A stretch of DNA of 64,000 nucleotides from Bacteroidetes bacterium UBA2664. GTDB taxonomy: Bacteria > Bacteroidota > Rhodothermia > Balneolales > Balneolaceae. Shown here piece after piece: positions 9,282 through 17,322 of the stretch (the stretch's first letter is position 1; every line of letters begins with the position of its first letter). The notes below the pieces were generated by a model. The model was not told the origin of the DNA. It ran no database searches and was given only the letters and a program-made list of their open reading frames with translations. The DNA lies in assembly GCA_002359315.1 (NCBI GenBank), contig DEMS01000028.1, positions 153,155 to 217,154 of the forward strand. Direction: 5' to 3'. Position numbers and translations under genes: made by a program.

Positions 9282-9839
9282 TTAAGAATCTTCTTTGGGT
9301 ACAAAATGAAGTGCGGCAGAATTCATGCAATATCGCAGTCCGGTGGGTTCCGGTCCGTCATCAAACACATGGCCCAGATGCGATTCACAAACATTACACA
9401 ATATTTCAGTACGTACCATAAAGAAACTTCTATCCTCAACTTCCATCACCGCATCTTCATTAATAGGCGCCCAGTAACTAGGCCAGCCACTGCGGCTATT
9501 ATATTTCGTATCAGAATGAAAGAGGGGTTCACCGCACCCTTTACAGACATATATACCTTCCTCGTCATGACTATTGTATTCGTTTACATAAGGTATCTCA
9601 GTACCGTGTTTACGCAGAATGCGATATTCTTCAGATGAAAGCCGGCTTTTCCATTCTTCTTCTGAACGGACAACTTTTTCATTGTTTTCTGATTTTGACA
9701 TGATAGAACTATAATTAATGCTGTTTAGGAAGTGTTGATGCTCCGCTTCTGTGGTTAATCTGTCCTGACTGTTTCCTTCACAAGAAAAAAGGAATATGGA
9801 CGAAATTGAAAATGATAAAATGAGAATATATTTAATCAT
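9282..9839 (-). CDS. msrB: peptide-methionine (R)-S-oxide reductase MsrB, exported lipoprotein
   Basis: MsrB reduces methionine-R-sulfoxide in proteins. I chose the internal ATG (codon at 9837-9839), which gives a clean lipoprotein signal: MIKYILILSFSISSIFLFSC with lipid Cys20. The longer frame to 9887 adds 16 non-signal residues. The SelR domain shows the zinc cysteines CKGC (99, 102) and CNVC (148, 151), SRSGWPSYW, and the catalytic RYCMNSAALHF with Cys171. Envelope location suggests repair of oxidised surface or periplasmic proteins. No MsrA domain is fused. A long perfect hairpin at 9881-9907 lies just upstream. Confidence 0.93.
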   Translation of the reverse strand: MIKYILILSFSISSIFLFSCEGNSQDRLTTEAEHQHFLNSINYSSIMSKSENNEKVVRSEEEWKSRLSSEEYRILRKHGTEIPYVNEYNSHDEEGIYVCKGCGEPLFHSDTKYNSRSGWPSYWAPINEDAVMEVEDRSFFMVRTEILCNVCESHLGHVFDDGPEPTGLRYCMNSAALHFVPKEDS

Positions 9840-9880
9840 AACTGCAGTTTTTCCTTTTAAAACAAAATTATTCTCAATCA

Positions 9881-9907
9881 CATTCATTTTTTAATAAAAA
9901 ATGAATG
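9881..9907 (-). terminator. perfect 12-bp hairpin, probable terminator
   Basis: CATTCATTTTTT, a 3-nt loop (AAT), then AAAAAATGAATG form a perfect inverted repeat. It starts 9 bp beyond the stop of the small membrane protein gene at 9917. The U run is inside the stem, not after it, so termination efficiency is uncertain; it could act on either strand. Confidence 0.6.
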
Positions 9908-9916
9908 AATAAGAAG

Positions 9917-10246
9917 TTAAGACAAGATGTCTTTTTTATAATAAACGATCATTGCGGTAAGATAGATATACACCCAAAAAATAGCGGTGATGTAAAATAA
10001 CCCAAAAATTAGAATAAAGATGTTGGCTATATAGAGAAGGTGGTAAACCCAGATGGGGGCTTCTTCAACTTTCTTTTTAGTAACAGCTCTCAAATCAATT
10101 TGATAAAAGGCGAGAGATCTGGCTATAACCATTAGACCTGTATAAATATACAAGACATATTCCAACAGGGCCGTTTCAAAAAAAACAACAATAGTTATAA
10201 CGAGTGTGGCCAGTATATCTACGGTAAGATGTTTCAGCCACATCAT
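9917..10246 (-). CDS. small integral membrane protein of unknown function
   Basis: 109 aa with four predicted hydrophobic segments: LATLVITIVVFFE, LLEYVLYIYTGLMVIA, LLYIANIFILIFGLFY and AIFWVYIYLTAMIVYY. A short polar loop in the middle (RAVTKKKVEEAP) is probably cytoplasmic by the positive-inside rule. No conserved catalytic residues stand out and I recognise no family. It lies between hairpins at 9881-9907 and 10266-10292, so it is probably an independent transcript. Confidence 0.65.
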   Translation of the reverse strand: MMWLKHLTVDILATLVITIVVFFETALLEYVLYIYTGLMVIARSLAFYQIDLRAVTKKKVEEAPIWVYHLLYIANIFILIFGLFYITAIFWVYIYLTAMIVYYKKDILS

Positions 10247-10265
10247 AATCGATTAGGTAAGGAAT

Positions 10266-10292
10266 AATCAGGTATTCTGAGAATACCTGATT
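10266..10292 (-). terminator. hairpin downstream of cold-shock gene
   Basis: AATCAGGTATTC, loop TGA, GAATACCTGATT: a perfect 12-bp stem with a 3-nt loop, starting 8 bp past the stop of the cold-shock gene. The U tract after the stem is weak on the minus strand (ATT then TCC). Confidence 0.65.
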
Positions 10293-10300
10293 TTAAACAA

Positions 10301-10510
10301 TTAAAGCTGAATAACTTCTTTAGCCTGTAATCCTTTATCACCATCAGCAAGAGTAAATTCTACTTTATCGCCTTCAGTGAGTTTGCGAAATCCATCGCTT
10401 TGTATTTCCGAGTAATGCACGAATACATCTTCACCACCTTCTCTGGTAATGAACCCATATCCTTTACCATTATGAAACCATTTAACGGTTCCTACTTCAC
10501 GGTCTTCCAT
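10301..10510 (-). CDS. cold-shock domain protein (CspA family)
   Basis: 69 aa from the internal ATG at 10508-10510. The longer frame to 10561 adds 17 residues that no CspA protein has, so the short start is preferred. MEDREVGTVKWF opens the OB fold. RNP1 is KGYGFIT and RNP2 is DVFVHY, the aromatic nucleic-acid-binding surface. CspA proteins bind single-stranded RNA and act as RNA chaperones. The stretch upstream (10511-10720) is long and AT-rich. It may be a structured 5' leader, as is common for csp mRNAs, but I did not identify a defined cold-shock box. Confidence 0.93.
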   Translation of the reverse strand: MEDREVGTVKWFHNGKGYGFITREGGEDVFVHYSEIQSDGFRKLTEGDKVEFTLADGDKGLQAKEVIQL

Positions 10511-10720
10511 ATTATAAATCCCAACTAAGTTCCCATTGATAGTTAAAACAGCCTGATTCAAATTGTAAATGAATCAATACCATCATTCGCTAAGATACTC
10601 CCTACAATTTATTTAAGCAATAAAGTTTGTAAAATGTATATAAGTGTATAAAAATCAATAAGATTATTTTTAAAGAAACCGAGTAAACGGATTAAATTTT
10701 AACATTCCATCGTGTAATTG

Positions 10721-12766
10721 TTAAAATAGATTCAATCTGAAACCAACCAGAAAATGTCTGTCTGCACCCGGTTCATAAAATCTTCCGCCAAATGCATTTA
10801 TAGCGACAGAGGTATTGTACCTGGTGTTAAAGATATTTTCTACTGAAATAAATGGAGAGATTCCCCATGATTCAAATGTGAATCCACTGTATGTATAGCG
10901 GGTATTAACAATTGAATAGGAGTTGTTTAATGCGGTGTTATTACTATCCGCATAATATTCTCCAACCCATTCAAAATCACTGCTAAATGTGTGTTCACCT
11001 TGATAGAGGGAAATCATCGCTCCGGATCTGTGAGGAGCAACACCCGGCACTGAATTGTTTTCAAAATCCCCTTCCTTAAATGTTGCATTTACCCACGTAT
11101 ACATTGCATCAATAGATAAGTACTCATTGGGTTGCATCCGGATGTGTGCCTCTATTCCATAGTGCTGTGTTTTACCTTCATTTCTAAAAAGGGTGGGTCC
11201 ACCTTCGAATTCTTCAAAGGGAATAATGAGGTCTGTAACGTTTAAATTGAATAGTGCAAGATCGTATTCAATATTCATATTCTCTAAAAAGCCTCTGACT
11301 CCGGTTTCGACTCCGACTGTTTTTTCAGGCTTAAGATCTGGATTAAAACCGGTTCCGCCACCCGGGCGATTTTTAAATTCCGTAGTTGTAGGTGCTTCAA
11401 AAGTTGTGCTCATATTGGCAAATAGACGCGCATTATTGAATTGATAATTGAATCCAAAACTGGGATTTAGAGAATTGAATGAACGATCTGAATTATTATT
11501 TTCAATAAAGTCATCTACCTTAAATTGCATTCTGTCTGCACGAAGTCCGGTACTCAATGTGAAATTGTCCAGGCTTTTTGAAATCTGAAAAAACAGGGCT
11601 TGATTGTTCACAAAATCTGTTTGATCTGTGGAGAGTTGGTTTCCGGGTTCGCCGCCGACATTGTTTCTCTGTTCTCTTTCATCCCTTTGCCATTTAATTT
11701 CACCGCCAATCTGCAAGTTTACAGGGAGGTTTTCAAAATTATATGAAGCTCTGGTGCCACCGGCCAATCTATCAACAATAATGACTCCAAAGGTAAGCGG
11801 ATTATTAAGATCTCTATATGTAGAATGAGCGGATATATTTAATAACCCGGATTCCAGCTGATGTACGTAATTCCCTGATAACATAACCTGCTGAAAATCT
11901 TTTCCGGCACGTAGATTTTCAAAAGCGGGCCAAGCCATTGAAGGTGAATTTGCTGCATCCTCAGCAGAAAGTGACCCGGGATGCTGAGCTTTTGGCATTC
12001 CTGAATAGATCAACCTGGCCTCAAAGGTGGAATTTTCTGTTAAATCAAATCCTGCTGAAAACCCGCCTCTGAAGTATTTTGAAGCACTGTGATCACGAAA
12101 ACCATCAGATTGTGAGTAGGAACCATAAGCATTTATTCTGACGCCGTTAATAATATCATGCCATCTCAATTCATGTTTCATGGTTTCATAAGATCCGGCA
12201 TAAGTTCGATATGAAAATGCTGGAGAATTTGCAGGTGGCCTTGTACGCATATAAAGTACACCCCCACTGCTATTGCCCCAGAATGTTGCAGAGGGTCCTC
12301 TGAGTAGTTCAAGAGACTGAACCATAGCCGGGTCAACCAAGTTCATAATCGTTTGTCCATCAGCCACTGTAAGGGGGATATCGTCTAAAACAACGGTGAT
12401 TCCTCTTACGCCAAATGGACTGCGCCAACCCATCCCGCGAATCGTCATTCTTTCTCCCAAAGCGTGATTTCCCCGATTACTGATCCATACGCCCGGCAGT
12501 GTGAATGTGAGTTCATTCAACGTAGCTGCAGGTCTCGCAGTCATATCAGCTACAGACCGATTCAAGTAGCTAATGGATAGTGGAGCTTTGCCAATTGTAA
12601 TCGATGAGTGTGTAGCTTGAACTCTTATTTCATCGAGATTAATTCTAAGAGTGTCACTCTCCTCTGATTGAGCTGTTTGTGAATATAGCTGGGATGTAAA
12701 TGCGGATAAGAGAATTAAAAAAGTAAAAACTTTTTTAAAAAGAATACGTATCGTTGAGAAGGCCAT
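10721..12766 (-). CDS. TonB-dependent outer-membrane receptor
   Basis: 681 aa. A signal peptide (residues 1-30, ending LYSQ) is followed by a TonB-box-like LDEIRVQA (about 44-51). The plug domain then holds LNELTFTLPGVWISNRG, MTIRGMGWRSPFGVRGI and VQSLELLRGPSATFWGNSSGG, a classic receptor pattern. The rest is a beta-barrel with a C-terminal aromatic residue (RLNLF). Size and layout resemble FecA/BtuB-type iron-chelate or cobalamin receptors. The substrate is unknown; no transporter, siderophore or SusD gene is adjacent. Only 36 bp separate its start from the divergent DUF2752 gene, so their promoters must overlap. Confidence 0.93.
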   Translation of the reverse strand: MAFSTIRILFKKVFTFLILLSAFTSQLYSQTAQSEESDTLRINLDEIRVQATHSSITIGKAPLSISYLNRSVADMTARPAATLNELTFTLPGVWISNRGNHALGERMTIRGMGWRSPFGVRGITVVLDDIPLTVADGQTIMNLVDPAMVQSLELLRGPSATFWGNSSGGVLYMRTRPPANSPAFSYRTYAGSYETMKHELRWHDIINGVRINAYGSYSQSDGFRDHSASKYFRGGFSAGFDLTENSTFEARLIYSGMPKAQHPGSLSAEDAANSPSMAWPAFENLRAGKDFQQVMLSGNYVHQLESGLLNISAHSTYRDLNNPLTFGVIIVDRLAGGTRASYNFENLPVNLQIGGEIKWQRDEREQRNNVGGEPGNQLSTDQTDFVNNQALFFQISKSLDNFTLSTGLRADRMQFKVDDFIENNNSDRSFNSLNPSFGFNYQFNNARLFANMSTTFEAPTTTEFKNRPGGGTGFNPDLKPEKTVGVETGVRGFLENMNIEYDLALFNLNVTDLIIPFEEFEGGPTLFRNEGKTQHYGIEAHIRMQPNEYLSIDAMYTWVNATFKEGDFENNSVPGVAPHRSGAMISLYQGEHTFSSDFEWVGEYYADSNNTALNNSYSIVNTRYTYSGFTFESWGISPFISVENIFNTRYNTSVAINAFGGRFYEPGADRHFLVGFRLNLF

Positions 12767-12802
12767 AAAGAGTTTTCATTGTTTAAAAGTTTACTTTAAT
12801 CT

Positions 12803-13144
12803 ATGAATAACACAGCAAAGAGATCGATTAATTCACTTAAAAAGAACTTTTTTTTACACTTTGAGTGGATTGTGCTCTTATCAGGGTTACTGTTAATGGC
12901 TTTTTTAGATCCATTTAGCAATGCCCCATCCTACTGTATTTTAGATCGTTTAGGCTTAAATTTTTGTCCGGGTTGTGGACTTGGAAAATCAATTGCTCAT
13001 ACATTTAGAGGAGATCTTCACGCTTCAATGCAGGCACATCCTGCAGGCATCTTTGCAATTTTAGTTATATTCGGCAGAGTTTTATCCATTTTTCATCGTA
13101 ATCATAAATATAAAAAAGGAGTTAATCATGAAGAAAATATTTGA
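12803..13144 (+). CDS. DUF2752 membrane protein
   Basis: 113 aa. Two hydrophobic segments (about 20-38 and 78-97) flank the family signature NFCPGCGLGKSIAHTFRGD, with the CPGCG pair of cysteines near residues 53-56. DUF2752 proteins are small Bacteroidota/Actinobacteria membrane proteins of unknown function, often found near TM2-domain genes, as here. Its 3' end overlaps the TM2 gene by 17 bp, so the two are probably co-translated. Confidence 0.82.
   Translation: MNNTAKRSINSLKKNFFLHFEWIVLLSGLLLMAFLDPFSNAPSYCILDRLGLNFCPGCGLGKSIAHTFRGDLHASMQAHPAGIFAILVIFGRVLSIFHRNHKYKKGVNHEENI
13116..13121 (+). promoter_or_regulatory. strong Shine-Dalgarno for the TM2 gene
   Basis: AAGGAG ends 6 bp before the ATG at 13128, inside the end of the DUF2752 gene. 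Clear Shine-Dalgarno sequences are rare in this window, and this one fixes the TM2 start. Confidence 0.65.
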
Positions 13145-13475
13145 GCTTTTACCTGAACTGGAAGGGGATGAGTCTCAATATGTATCTCATTTAATTGAAG
13201 ATATGGATGACGAAAGGGCAAGGACATTTGCTTCTGTTTACAGATCAAGAAGAAGAGATCCGATATTACTGCTGGTTCTTGCACTTCTTGGGCTTTTCCC
13301 CGGTGTTGCGGGAATTCATAGATTTTTTGTGGGTCATATTGGAATGGGTATACTCTATTTCTTAACGGTTGGACTCTGTTTTATCGGAACAATTGTAGAT
13401 ATGATTAATTACAAAAATTTTGCATTTGAGTACAATCGGAAAATTGCTCAAGATGTTATGAGAGAGCTAAGCTGA
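13128..13475 (+). CDS. TM2-domain membrane protein
   Basis: 115 aa. A soluble N-terminal part (about 1-45, RARTFASVYRSRRRDP) leads into the TM2 domain: LLLVLALLGLFPGVAGIHRFFVGHIGMGILYFLTVG, with landmarks GIHRFFVG and ILYFLT, then GTIVDMINY. TM2 proteins have two helices joined by a short turn; their bacterial role is unknown. The gene overlaps DUF2752 upstream, and its stop overlaps the next ATG (ATGA), which places all three genes in one transcript. Confidence 0.85.
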   Translation: MKKIFELLPELEGDESQYVSHLIEDMDDERARTFASVYRSRRRDPILLLVLALLGLFPGVAGIHRFFVGHIGMGILYFLTVGLCFIGTIVDMINYKNFAFEYNRKIAQDVMRELS

Positions 13476-14035
13476 TGATATCTTCAATGCCGAAAAGGGA
13501 ACAATCCCTGAACCTTTTGAATGAGTATATTGATGCTGAAAGTCTTCAGCAACATTGCAAAATGGTGGCTGATGCAATGGAAGCCTATGCAAAAAAGATT
13601 GGTAAATCGGATAATGAGGTTTTAAAATGGTGGACTGCCGGCTTACTTCACGACCTGGATTGGGAAAAATATCCGGATGAACACCCAAATAGAGCCGTAA
13701 ATCATATCTTACCCCCATTAGGATATCCAACAGATATTCTGACTGCCATTAAATCACATGCACCTGAACGTACCGGTATAGAGCCGGAAAAGGAGATGGA
13801 TAGATATCTTTTTGCGTGTGATGAATTATCCGGGTTTTTAAATGCAGTTTCACTAATGAGACCCAATGGCTTCTCAGACATGAAAGTAAAATCAGTCACT
13901 AAGAAGTTGAAAGACAAGCGTTTTGCTGCAAATGTACTCCGCGAAGATATTAAAAAAGGAGTAGAATATATTGAGGGTGATTTACATCTACATATTCAAT
14001 TTTTGATTGATGTTTTTAAAAAGAATAACTACTGA
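13475..14035 (+). CDS. HD-domain phosphohydrolase-like protein
   Basis: 186 aa. The HD superfamily core is visible: an N-terminal His (LQQHCKMVADAMEAYA), the HD doublet in AGLLHDLDWEKYPDEHPNRA, a further His (IKSHAPE) and an Asp downstream (FACDELSG). These would bind one or two metals for phosphomonoester or nucleotide hydrolysis; the substrate is unknown. The ATG overlaps the TM2 stop as ATGA. A second Met at residue 5 is a possible alternative start. It is probably the last gene of the DUF2752-TM2-HD unit, with 97 bp before the next gene. Confidence 0.82.
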   Translation: MISSMPKREQSLNLLNEYIDAESLQQHCKMVADAMEAYAKKIGKSDNEVLKWWTAGLLHDLDWEKYPDEHPNRAVNHILPPLGYPTDILTAIKSHAPERTGIEPEKEMDRYLFACDELSGFLNAVSLMRPNGFSDMKVKSVTKKLKDKRFAANVLREDIKKGVEYIEGDLHLHIQFLIDVFKKNNY

Positions 14036-14132
14036 AACCTCTTTTATGATTCAGCGTAACAATAAGCAGGCGTAATCAGAGTCCGAACATAGCGTATGAT
14101 AATGTTAGCTCTTACCTGAAATTTAGCTGCTT

Positions 14133-15140
14133 ATGAAACTTTCAATCAGACATATCCATTTTATAACCCTTCTTTTACTTTTCTTTAGTCTAATTACGGC
14201 TACATCTCCATTATTGGCCGAAGATTTGATTACTGATTCAAAAAGCAGTAATGACTCAGACGAGACTGTAGAAAATATTTCAGATCCGTATGAGTCCAGG
14301 TTTTTTAGAGTTAGAGGCACGCCAAGTATAGATGTAAGTAGTATAAATGGAAACATCGATGTCATTTACAATCCCGACATTGATGGTGTTCAGATTGATT
14401 TATATGTATCAAGAAGATTTTCACTTTGGTCGGGTACACGGAGTCTGGATGATTTTAGAATTATCATGAGGCAGCAAGGGAATCGAATCATAGCATCTGT
14501 TGATGAGAAAAGAAGTGGATCACCGAGACGAATTGGGGATATAAGTTTTCATTTTGTGATTCAAACATCCGGAAATGCCAATACTCAACTCCGTACAGTG
14601 TCCGGAAATATCACGATAGATAATCACGAAGGAGAACATTTTATTCAAAATCAAAGCGGAGACATTGAGGTTGCGTACACTGAAGGCAAAATTCAAGTGG
14701 TATCTACTGCTGGAAATATCTTTATGGAAGAATTGAATGGGTTAATCTTCGCTAAGACAGTAAGCGGGAATATTGATATAAATGGAGGGAGCGGTGAGAT
14801 GAGATTGAGAACTGTATCCGGCGCAGTAAATGCACGCACCCTTTATGGTACGTTGATAGCAGCTTCAACTACCGGTGAAGTAAATGCAGATTTTCAAAAT
14901 GTTTCAGTTGGAGTTTTTTTGGAATCAAAGAGTGGTAACGTATCCTTGGTTTTACCTCCGGACATTGGTTATCGAGTAGAAGGCAGGGGGATGGGCCTTG
15001 ACTTCAGAGGATTGATTCAAGATCAAATCTCTAACCTCAGACAAAGAAGCAGGGATTTTTCTTTAACTACAGGTGACGGTGAAATACCGGTTGAACTTTC
15101 TTCAGTGTCAGGAAGGGTTACCATTTCTCATTCTGAATAA
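14133..15140 (+). CDS. DUF4097-type exported beta-repeat protein
   Basis: 335 aa. A signal peptide (about 1-30, ending PLLAE) is followed by a long series of short beta-strand repeats with recurring SGNI-like turns (VSGNITID, QSGDIEV, TAGNIFME, VSGNIDI, VSGAVNA, TTGEVNA, KSGNVSL, VSGRVTI). This is the solenoid-like pattern of DUF4097 'putative adhesin' proteins. The role is unknown, perhaps an envelope-stress sensor or surface protein. The next gene starts 26 bp downstream, so it probably shares a transcript with the membrane phosphatase. No lipid-attachment Cys or barrel is visible. Confidence 0.8.
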   Translation: MKLSIRHIHFITLLLLFFSLITATSPLLAEDLITDSKSSNDSDETVENISDPYESRFFRVRGTPSIDVSSINGNIDVIYNPDIDGVQIDLYVSRRFSLWSGTRSLDDFRIIMRQQGNRIIASVDEKRSGSPRRIGDISFHFVIQTSGNANTQLRTVSGNITIDNHEGEHFIQNQSGDIEVAYTEGKIQVVSTAGNIFMEELNGLIFAKTVSGNIDINGGSGEMRLRTVSGAVNARTLYGTLIAASTTGEVNADFQNVSVGVFLESKSGNVSLVLPPDIGYRVEGRGMGLDFRGLIQDQISNLRQRSRDFSLTTGDGEIPVELSSVSGRVTISHSE

Positions 15141-15166
15141 CCATTCAGATCAATAAGGGTTGAATA

Positions 15167-17233
15167 ATGAGGTGTTGTATATTTCTTTTGTTAATGGGTC
15201 TTTTTTCCATTCATGAGTCTCTTGCGCAAGATTCATTTTTCCAAATTGCTGAGAGAGATACGATTGAATTGAGTGCAGAGATGATGAATGGTGATGATCA
15301 GATCATTTACATTCAAGATCGCTGGAGATTTCAACCCGGTGATGACACGGAGTGGGCAGATCCTGATTACGATGACTCAGACTGGGATGTTATAAGTACA
15401 AATTTATCTGAAGCAGATCTTGCATTTATTGATTGGGAAGGGATTGGATGGTTTCGAATTGATTTGAATGTACATGAAAATTTACGAGCCAAACCGGTAG
15501 CCCTTATTGTTGATCGTCATCTTGGAGCATCAGAAATTTATATAAATGGCGAGAAAGTATATGAGCTCGGAAATTTTTCAAATAACCCCGAATCAGTCAA
15601 TTCTTTCAGAAAAGAAGCACCCATCCCGATTGTATTTGATAATGAAGAAATTCAGGTATTCGCAGTACGTTTTATTAACCCTGACTATTCAATTACAGGT
15701 CAGGTAATGGGATATAATGGATTTCGATTTCATATAGGGGATTGGGAGACATATCAAACGGAGAGATACACGTATTTAACCCGGAATACCGGAAGAAATA
15801 TGTTGTACATAGGTTTGTTGATAGCTTTTTCTCTGTTTCACATCTTATTATTTGCGTTTAATCGAGCAGAATTCCGAAACCTCTATTTCTCCATTTTTGT
15901 GGGAATGCTCGCTATCCTGTCCTATCTGCTATTTAGAGCAGAGTTATCTTTTAATACGATCGATTCTCTGTTTTTTTTTCGATTTCTGATTATCGCTGAA
16001 ATTCTGGTTTTAGCGTTTGCTACCCGTTTTACACATAGTATAGATACTGAAAGAACTCCTTTTTACGCAAATTTACTGATTCTCTTTGCAGTTATAGTCG
16101 TGGCTATTTCATGGTTTAATCCAGGCAGGTTTTATTGGCTGATTGAGCTCTCTGTTCTATTATTTTTTGTGGAAATATTGAGAACACTGTTCCTGTTATT
16201 TTATAAAAATAGAGGAGCAGTATGGCTACTGGGAAGTGGAGTATTGGTTTTTATTGTAACATTAGTTCTTCGATTCCTTGTAAATTTTGATCTGATTAAT
16301 GGGAGTGTTCAAGTATTAAACATGATCGGATCCGGTTTTTTAGTTATCAGTATGTCAATATACCTATCCAGAGAATTTTCTGTCACTCAGAAAAAATTAA
16401 AGATGAAGCTTGATGAGGTCCGGGAATTATCCAAGAAGAGTATTGAACAGGAGCGTCTTAGCAAGGAACGTGAGATTGAAAGACGGTTATTGGAAGCTGA
16501 AAATAATCGAAAAACAAGAGAACTGGAAGAAGCCCGTTCTCTGCAACTCTCAATGTTGCCTCAGAAAATGCCATCTCTTAAGAATTATGAAGTTGCCGTG
16601 TTTATGGAAACAGCTACAGAAGTAGGCGGTGATTATTATGACTATAGTATTGGTAACAATGGTGAATTGGTAATTGCTATGGGAGATGCAACCGGACATG
16701 GTATGAAGGCAGGGATCATGGTCGCATCAGCGAAGAGTTATTTTCACTCTCTGGTCCATGAATCTGACATTCTTACCATGCTGAAACGTATGTCTGCAGG
16801 TATTAAAAATATGAATATGAGGATGATGTATATGGGACTCAGTATTATTCAAATAGATAACAACAGAGTTGAAATGTCATCCGCCGGAATGCCACCCATT
16901 CTTCATTTTAAACAGTCCGGTTCATCAGTACAAAGAATTACACTAAAAGGACTCCCGCTAGGTACAAAAGTAGAATATCCCTATTCTTCAGAAACATTAG
17001 AGTTAGAAAAAGGGGATATGATTCTGCTGATGAGTGACGGTCTTATCGAGCTCTTTAATTCAGAGAGGGAGATGCTTGGGATTGAACGGATTGAGGAATT
17101 ATTGCGTAGTTCGGATGGATATAGTGTAAATGATTTGATGAACCAATTAAAACAATTGATCCATCGCTGGGTCAGTGGACATCATTCAGAAGATGATATC
17201 ACAGTAATGCTTTTAAAGTACAAACCTGATTAG
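15167..17233 (+). CDS. membrane 7TM-DISM sensor with SpoIIE-type PP2C phosphatase
   Basis: 688 aa. It reads: signal peptide (1-21), extracytoplasmic jelly-roll-like domain (about 40-190; WRFQPGDDTEWADPDYD is typical of sugar-binding-like 7TMR-DISM partners), seven hydrophobic helices (about 210-395), a charged coiled coil (about 400-455), then a SpoIIE/PP2C phosphatase (about 460-688). Metal-binding motifs are VGGDYYDY, MGDATGHGMKAG, LLMSDGLIELF and HSEDDIT. Such enzymes usually dephosphorylate an anti-sigma-factor antagonist in partner-switching pathways. No such partner (STAS or HATPase anti-sigma) is encoded nearby. The signal may be a carbohydrate or envelope ligand (inference). Confidence 0.9.
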   Translation: MRCCIFLLLMGLFSIHESLAQDSFFQIAERDTIELSAEMMNGDDQIIYIQDRWRFQPGDDTEWADPDYDDSDWDVISTNLSEADLAFIDWEGIGWFRIDLNVHENLRAKPVALIVDRHLGASEIYINGEKVYELGNFSNNPESVNSFRKEAPIPIVFDNEEIQVFAVRFINPDYSITGQVMGYNGFRFHIGDWETYQTERYTYLTRNTGRNMLYIGLLIAFSLFHILLFAFNRAEFRNLYFSIFVGMLAILSYLLFRAELSFNTIDSLFFFRFLIIAEILVLAFATRFTHSIDTERTPFYANLLILFAVIVVAISWFNPGRFYWLIELSVLLFFVEILRTLFLLFYKNRGAVWLLGSGVLVFIVTLVLRFLVNFDLINGSVQVLNMIGSGFLVISMSIYLSREFSVTQKKLKMKLDEVRELSKKSIEQERLSKEREIERRLLEAENNRKTRELEEARSLQLSMLPQKMPSLKNYEVAVFMETATEVGGDYYDYSIGNNGELVIAMGDATGHGMKAGIMVASAKSYFHSLVHESDILTMLKRMSAGIKNMNMRMMYMGLSIIQIDNNRVEMSSAGMPPILHFKQSGSSVQRITLKGLPLGTKVEYPYSSETLELEKGDMILLMSDGLIELFNSEREMLGIERIEELLRSSDGYSVNDLMNQLKQLIHRWVSGHHSEDDITVMLLKYKPD

Positions 17234-17322
17234 ACTAATAATTTTCATAAAAATAGACTTTTATGGAAGAAGGCTATGAAACCTATCGATAAATATGACG
17301 TACTATTCAAAAATTTGAAGAC

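Noticed and set aside
9840..9887. Longer msrB start
   Set aside because: It would place 16 polar residues before the lipoprotein signal peptide.
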